NCBI GenBank assembly: GCA_028717465.1
Contig: JAQUNS010000014.1
Span: 1-10,210, forward strand
From: Candidatus Omnitrophota bacterium
GTDB taxonomy: Bacteria > Omnitrophota > Gorgyraeia > Kaelpiales > Kaelpiaceae
Direction: 5' to 3'
Length of the DNA: 10,210 bases
The notes under the pieces were generated by a model, which ran no database searches, was not told the origin of the DNA, and saw only the letters and a list, made by a program, of their open reading frames with translations. The position numbers and the translations under genes were made by a program. Shown here piece after piece: positions 6,135-10,210 of this stretch. Within the stretch, counting starts at the first letter, position 1; every line of letters begins with the position of its first letter.

Positions 6135-7399
6135 TATGTGCCTTCTTCCCAGGAAGATATATATTTTTTCTGCTCCTGGCTTAAAATATCTATGGTTATA
6201 CCCATACAGCCAAGCTTCATTTTGGCAATATCCTTATCTATGTTGTCCGGTACATTGTAAACTCTATTTTCAAGATTCTGATGGTTGTTCTTCAAGTATT
6301 CGCAGCTTAGGGCCTGATTAGCAAAACTGAGGTCCATAACTTCGGCTGGATGGCCTTCGGCACAGGCAAGGTTAACTAGCCTGCCTTCGCCAAGAAGGTA
6401 TATTCTTTTGCCATCTAACATATATTCCTCAACCAGCGGCTTGGTATTTCTTTTCGAAGATGCTGCTCTTTTAAGGCCTTTCAAGTCTATCTCTACATCA
6501 AAATGGCCGGAATTGCATATTATAACCTTGTCTTTCATAACTTTAAAATGCTCTTCAGTAATAACATTGATATCTCCTGTCAGTGTTATAAACAAGTCTC
6601 CTACCGGAGCTGCTTCTTTCATAGGCATAACTCTAAAACCATCCATTACAGCCTCTAATGCCCTCAACGGCTCAACTTCCGTAATTATTACATTGGCCCC
6701 TAAACCCCTGGCTCTCTGGGCCGCGCCTTTACCGCACCAGCCATAACCGGCTATAACCACAGTGCTGCCGGCGATAAGCTTGTTGGTAGCCCTTATTATG
6801 CCGTCCATTGTAGATTGGCCGGTACCATATCTATTGTCGAACATATGTTTGGTCAATGCTTCGTTAACCGCTATTACCGGATAAAGCAGTTTATTCTCTC
6901 TCTCTAAAGATTTAAGGCGTATAACTCCGGTTGTAGTCTCCTCAGTGCTGCCCCAGGGCAGTTTAATATCCCTGTTGTGCCTGGCCCTTTTATGTATAGT
7001 GGAAACCAGATCAGCTCCGTCATCCATAGTAATAACAGGATCCTGAGCCAAAACAGCATCTATATGGCTGTAATAAGTTTCATTATCCTCACCGTTAATT
7101 GCAAAAACTTCTATGCCGTATTCAGAGACCAAAGCTGCGGCTGTGTCATCCTGAGTAGACAATGGGTTAGAAGCACAGAGAATTGGCCTGGCACCGGCTG
7201 CTTTTAAGGCTAAAGCCAGAACCGCTGTTTCTGTTGTTATGTGCAGGCAACAGCCTATATTCAGGCCTTTAAGCGGTTTCTGCTTGGTAAATCTTTCTGT
7301 TATTTTCTCTAAAACCGGCATTCTATTCAATGCCCACTCTATCCTCTTTTTACCTTGAGAAGATAAAGATAAATCCCTTATCGAAGAAGCTGTTTTCAT
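6134..7399 (-). CDS. ahcY: Adenosylhomocysteinase (S-adenosyl-L-homocysteine hydrolase), short archaeal/Thermotoga-like form
   Basis: Reversibly splits S-adenosylhomocysteine into homocysteine and adenosine using bound NAD, relieving product inhibition of methyltransferases. In 421 residues the family motifs are clear: GCCLHITTETAV (49-60), NPLSTQDDTAAAL (78-90), TMDDGADL (124-131), EETTTGV (153-159), K184 and D188 in LTKHMFDNRYG, the NAD-binding GYGWCGKG (218-225), and NSGHFDVEID (296-305). It lacks the bacterial/eukaryotic C-terminal KPDHYRY tail and ends in YISSWEEGT, as in archaeal and Thermotoga-type enzymes. Some members of that group prefer S-inosylhomocysteine, so the exact substrate is not fixed by sequence alone. 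A good Shine-Dalgarno sequence (AAGGGAG, 7405-7411) lies 5 nt before the ATG. It follows metK after 14 nt, which fits shared control of the methyl cycle. Confidence 0.95.
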   Translation of the reverse strand: MKTASSIRDLSLSSQGKKRIEWALNRMPVLEKITERFTKQKPLKGLNIGCCLHITTETAVLALALKAAGARPILCASNPLSTQDDTAAALVSEYGIEVFAINGEDNETYYSHIDAVLAQDPVITMDDGADLVSTIHKRARHNRDIKLPWGSTEETTTGVIRLKSLERENKLLYPVIAVNEALTKHMFDNRYGTGQSTMDGIIRATNKLIAGSTVVIAGYGWCGKGAAQRARGLGANVIITEVEPLRALEAVMDGFRVMPMKEAAPVGDLFITLTGDINVITEEHFKVMKDKVIICNSGHFDVEIDLKGLKRAASSKRNTKPLVEEYMLDGKRIYLLGEGRLVNLACAEGHPAEVMDLSFANQALSCEYLKNNHQNLENRVYNVPDNIDKDIAKMKLGCMGITIDILSQEQKKYISSWEEGT

Positions 7400-7413
7400 A
7401 TAATCTCCCTTGG

Positions 7414-8565
7414 CTATAATTTTAAGGCGGCTCTTAAAACATCGACTTTATCCAAAGCCTCCCAGCTAAACCCGTCCTCTTCTCTCCCGAAATGGCCATG
7501 GTAAGCAGTCCGTTTATATATAGGCCTTTTAAGTTTTAACGTCATTATAATGCCTCTGGGGGTCAGGTCAAATATTTTAGAGACGGCTTTCACAATTTTA
7601 TCATCCGGAATAACTGATGTATTATAGGTATCTACCATTATTGAAACCGGATCAGCCACGCCAATAGCATAAGCAAGCTGTACCTCGCACTTTGCAGCCG
7701 CGCCTGAAGCAACAATATTTTTAGCAATATAACGCGCCATATATGCCGCAGAACGGTCTACTTTGGAAGGGTCTTTACCGGAAAAAGCTCCTCCGCCATG
7801 CCTGCCTACCCCGCCATAAGTATCTACCATTATCTTGCGCCCGGTTAAGCCGGTATCTCCCTGAGGACCGCCGATAACAAAGCGCCCGGTCGGATTTACA
7901 AAATAACTGGTTTTGGAATCTATATACTCAGGAGGCAGAATAGGTTTGACCACATGTTTTATTATATCCTTTCTAAGCTGCTCTGTTTTCACTGAAGTAT
8001 CATGCTGAGCAGCTATAATAACACAATTGATTCTTTTGGGTTTATTATTCTCATATTCTACAGATACCTGGCTTTTCCCGTCCGGCCTTAAATAAATAAG
8101 ATCCTTGTTTTCGCGTACATCTGTAAGCCTTTTGACCAGCCGGTGGGCCAGCATTATAGGCAAAGGCATAAGCTCCGGAGTTTCGTCTACTGCATAACCA
8201 TACATCATACCCTGGTCTCCGGCCCCGCCTATGTCTACGCCTAAGGCAATATCTTTAGACTGCTCCTGTATGGCAGTAACTACAGCGCAGTTTTGGTAGC
8301 AGAAACCGTGTTCGAGCTTGGTGTAGCCAGATTCTTTTATGGTATTTCTAACTATTTTGGGAACCTCAACGTAAGTATTTGTTGTTATCTCCCCGGCAAC
8401 AAAAGCAAGGCCTGTAGTCAGCAGAGTCTCACAAGCCACTCTGCCGTCAGGATCTTTATCGATAATAGCATCTAAAATAGCATCCGATATTGTGTCGGCC
8501 ATTTTATCCGGATGGCCCTTTGTTACAGATTCCGATGTTATAAAATACCTTCTTGTCTTAACCAT
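7414..8565 (-). CDS. metK: S-adenosylmethionine synthetase (methionine adenosyltransferase)
   Basis: Makes S-adenosylmethionine from methionine and ATP with release of phosphate and pyrophosphate; cytosolic, normally a tetramer. The 383-residue protein is full length, with [11 protein letters not shown] (11-21; catalytic-loop His18), the signature [12 protein letters not shown] (114-125), DTGLTGRK (237-244), and the glycine-rich [19 protein letters not shown] (257-275). The ATG at 8565 overlaps the stop of the upstream nucleotidyltransferase gene by one base (TAATG). A strong Shine-Dalgarno sequence, AAGGAGG at 8574-8580, lies 8 nt upstream inside that gene. There is therefore no room for a SAM riboswitch directly in front of metK; any such control would have to act upstream of the whole operon, outside the window. 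ahcY follows after 14 nt. Confidence 0.98.
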   Translation of the reverse strand: MVKTRRYFITSESVTKGHPDKMADTISDAILDAIIDKDPDGRVACETLLTTGLAFVAGEITTNTYVEVPKIVRNTIKESGYTKLEHGFCYQNCAVVTAIQEQSKDIALGVDIGGAGDQGMMYGYAVDETPELMPLPIMLAHRLVKRLTDVRENKDLIYLRPDGKSQVSVEYENNKPKRINCVIIAAQHDTSVKTEQLRKDIIKHVVKPILPPEYIDSKTSYFVNPTGRFVIGGPQGDTGLTGRKIMVDTYGGVGRHGGGAFSGKDPSKVDRSAAYMARYIAKNIVASGAAAKCEVQLAYAIGVADPVSIMVDTYNTSVIPDDKIVKAVSKIFDLTPRGIIMTLKLKRPIYKRTAYHGHFGREEDGFSWEALDKVDVLRAALKL

Positions 8566-9317
8566 TAAAAATTCCTCCTTTTCTTAACCAGTAAATCTGT
8601 TTCTCTGTAATGATTCAGGTCTGCTCCCACATCGCCCCAGTATCCTCTATCCTGGATGAAACCGTAGAGCGAATCTTCTCTGCAAAGCCAATTAAAATAG
8701 CTTCCCAAAGCATCTTTAGAATATCTAGTTTTATAAAACTTACCTACCATGCCAAGCTTGCATTTAGGCAGATAGTAGGCACCAAACGCAATTAAAGCGC
8801 TGATGGGCTGGGCCGGCTTCTCTTCAAATTTTAAGACCCTGTTGTTCTTATCTAAAAGAGCAACTCCATAATTACAAGCTTGTGCTATATTTTTTAATCT
8901 ATACAGCAATATCAAATTCCGGCGCTTTCTCTTATTGGCTGTAGAGATAAAACCCTTCAGCGAGAAAGAGAATAGCATATCTGAAACCAGAAGTAAAACA
9001 TCATCATCTATTCTCTCTTTTTCCAAGATAAATCTAAGATCACCTACCGCACCGAGCTTTTCTTTTTCAGATCTGGTTTTGTCCGAAACTATAATTAAAG
9101 GTGTCTTAGTGTCGTATTCTTGAAGCCAGGCTACAAACTTCGGGTAATACAGCTCGTTGGTAACTATGTTTATTTTTTGGGGCCTGACAGCTTCCAGCTT
9201 CTTAATAATATATTCTATAACCGGCCTATTATTTACAGATAGAAGGGCTTTGGGAGTATCTTTGGTAAGTTCGCCCAAGCGAGTGCCAAACCCCGCTGAT
9301 AATATCACTGCCTGCAT
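8565..9317 (-). CDS. Sugar-phosphate nucleotidyltransferase (RmlA/GlmU-N-like fold)
   Basis: A 250-residue, single-domain NTP transferase that would activate a sugar phosphate (or a similar phosphorylated compound such as a phosphoalcohol) with a nucleoside triphosphate. The N-terminal signature is [20 protein letters not shown] (7-26), with LGAVGDL (89-95), a probable metal-binding D113 in [13 protein letters not shown] (164-168), FGAYYLPK (178-185) and GYWGDVG (225-231; D229 the second likely metal ligand). There is no left-handed beta-helix domain, so it is not a GlmU-type fusion. The substrate cannot be told from sequence: the length and GYWGDVG ending resemble the glucose-1-phosphate and mannose-1-phosphate families equally. 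It starts 1 nt after the ptsI stop (TAATATG) and overlaps metK by one base, so it is firmly embedded in the operon although no sugar-pathway neighbour is present. Confidence 0.87.
   Translation of the reverse strand: MQAVILSAGFGTRLGELTKDTPKALLSVNNRPVIEYIIKKLEAVRPQKINIVTNELYYPKFVAWLQEYDTKTPLIIVSDKTRSEKEKLGAVGDLRFILEKERIDDDVLLLVSDMLFSFSLKGFISTANKRKRRNLILLYRLKNIAQACNYGVALLDKNNRVLKFEEKPAQPISALIAFGAYYLPKCKLGMVGKFYKTRYSKDALGSYFNWLCREDSLYGFIQDRGYWGDVGADLNHYRETDLLVKKRRNF
8574..8580 (-). promoter_or_regulatory. Shine-Dalgarno sequence of metK inside the upstream gene
   Basis: AAGGAGG on the minus strand, 8 nt before the metK ATG and within the Arg-rich final codons of the nucleotidyltransferase gene. 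With the TAATG overlap it suggests translational coupling or reinitiation. Confidence 0.75.
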
Positions 9318-9318
9318 A

Positions 9319-10210
9319 TTAAATATCTATCAATTCTTCGTAATCTTTACCCAGCAATTCTTTCAATCTGGTTTTAAGATATTCTTTTATTCTAATTCCA
9401 GATTCCATCTTCATAACTTCTTGCGCAATATTTTTGGCATCATCAACACTAAGGTGGCAAGAGATCAACTTAAGTTCCGGTATAGTCAAAGGGCTGACGC
9501 TGAACTCACGCAAGCCCAAGCCGAGCAAGAGAGGGAAAAAATAAGGGACACCGGCCATCTCTCCGCACATACTTACAGGAATATTGAATATCATGCTGTC
9601 TTTTATTACCCTGTCTATCAGCCGTAAAACTCCAGGATGTGACGGATCATATAAATAAGCGATCTTCTCGTTTATCCTGTCAACCGCTATAGAATATTGT
9701 ATTAGATCGTTTGTTCCGATGCTGAAAAATCCGACTCTGCTTTTAAAATGGTCGCATATCATGGCTGCTGAAGGGATTTCAAGCATGATCCCAATACAGA
9801 CATCTTTGTTGTAAGGTATCTTTTCTTTGTCCAGATCGGACATTACCTGATGTATTATTTTTTTAGTTTCATCTACTTCCTCCACCCCTGAGACCATAGG
9901 AAACATTATCCGTAAATTGCCGTGCACAGATGCCCTCAACAGAGCTCTGATCTGAGTTTTAAAAATATTTGGCCTGGCTAAACAGAATCTTATTGCGCGC
10001 CATCCCAGAAACGGATTTAACTCATAAGGGATGTCCAGCTGAGAGACAAATTTATCCCCGCCAAGATCCAAAGTCCTGATTACAACAGGTTTAGGAGCCA
10101 TCTGCACAGCCACCATTTTGTAAGCCTGGTATTGCTCTTCTTCGGAAGGCAGATCTGTCCGATTAAGATAGAGGTATTCTGTTCTATAAAGTCCAATGCC
10201 GTCTGCGCCG
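9319..10210 (-). CDS. ptsI: PTS Enzyme I (phosphoenolpyruvate-protein phosphotransferase), C-terminal part, cut by right edge
   Basis: Enzyme I takes phosphate from phosphoenolpyruvate and passes it to HPr. The frame stays open from the TAA at 9319 to the window edge (297 residues); the ATG at 10116 is internal, since homology to the enzyme continues upstream with GIGLYRTEYLY and LPSEEEQYQAYK. The visible part is the PEP-binding barrel: RTEYLY with the first PEP-binding Arg, RTLDLGGDK, NPFLGWRAIR, LRASVHGNLRIMFPM, GIMLEIPSAA, FFSIGTNDLIQYSIAVDR and the active-site Cys in MCGEMAG. These follow E. coli Enzyme I in order. The phospho-His domain and HPr-binding domain lie outside the window. The related PEP synthase family is less likely because the spacing matches Enzyme I throughout. 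It is the first visible gene of the ptsI-NTase-metK-ahcY-pfkA block. Confidence 0.95.
   Translation of the reverse strand, partial: GADGIGLYRTEYLYLNRTDLPSEEEQYQAYKMVAVQMAPKPVVIRTLDLGGDKFVSQLDIPYELNPFLGWRAIRFCLARPNIFKTQIRALLRASVHGNLRIMFPMVSGVEEVDETKKIIHQVMSDLDKEKIPYNKDVCIGIMLEIPSAAMICDHFKSRVGFFSIGTNDLIQYSIAVDRINEKIAYLYDPSHPGVLRLIDRVIKDSMIFNIPVSMCGEMAGVPYFFPLLLGLGLREFSVSPLTIPELKLISCHLSVDDAKNIAQEVMKMESGIRIKEYLKTRLKELLGKDYEELIDI

Noticed and set aside
6408-7207. Plus-strand frames inside ahcY (6408-6746, 6977-7207)
   Set aside because: They are shadows of the NAD-binding and catalytic regions of ahcY.
8563-8620. SAM riboswitch in front of metK
   Set aside because: metK overlaps the upstream gene by one base, and this stretch codes for the conserved-length C-terminus of that gene; no leader space exists.
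9157-9627. Plus-strand 156-codon frame opposite ptsI and the nucleotidyltransferase gene
   Set aside because: It is antisense to conserved coding sequence across the gene junction, with no domain signature.
10114-10116. ATG at 10116 as the start of ptsI
   Set aside because: The frame stays open upstream to the window edge and encodes further conserved Enzyme I sequence (RTEYLY), so this Met is internal.

Overview
The window reads as a chromosomal housekeeping segment from an uncultured-type, moderately AT-rich diderm bacterium. Genes are tightly packed on both strands, codon use is rich in ATA, AGA and AGG, and no mobile element, RNA gene or CRISPR array is visible. The LptF/LptG permease pair implies an outer membrane carrying lipopolysaccharide. 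The short, archaeal/Thermotoga-type S-adenosylhomocysteine hydrolase next to metK, together with the general gene style, would fit a deep-branching phylum such as Omnitrophota. That placement is an inference from gene character only and is uncertain.

Layout: (1) Positions 1-2085, minus strand, an operon read right to left: a CvpA-family membrane protein, a NIF3-like metal-centre protein, and the 5' part of dnaG (primase), which runs off the left edge. (2) Positions 2095-2175, a compact divergent promoter region. (3) Positions 2163-5129, plus strand: a ComF-family phosphoribosyltransferase, lptF and lptG. (4) Positions 5138-10210, minus strand, a second operon read right to left: the 3' part of ptsI (PTS Enzyme I, cut by the right edge), a sugar-phosphate nucleotidyltransferase, metK, ahcY and pfkA. 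The two blocks converge at 5130-5137 with only 8 bases between stop codons. No gene-free stretch exceeds about 80 bases.

Functionally, metK makes S-adenosylmethionine and ahcY removes the S-adenosylhomocysteine left after methyl transfer, so they form the activated-methyl cycle. ptsI and pfkA bracket them with PEP-dependent phosphotransfer and glycolytic commitment. LptF and LptG form the membrane part of the LPS-extracting ABC transporter. DnaG primes replication.

I found no clear novel multi-gene system. The most unusual signals are small-scale: five perfect-period 8-bp ACGT-headed repeats that exactly fill the ahcY-pfkA gap and leave pfkA with no Shine-Dalgarno sequence; a CvpA gene that appears to start at CTG or ATA behind a strong Shine-Dalgarno sequence and lies extremely close to its promoter; a comF promoter that predicts an almost leaderless mRNA; and a phosphofructokinase with Asn in place of the usual Mg-binding Asp.
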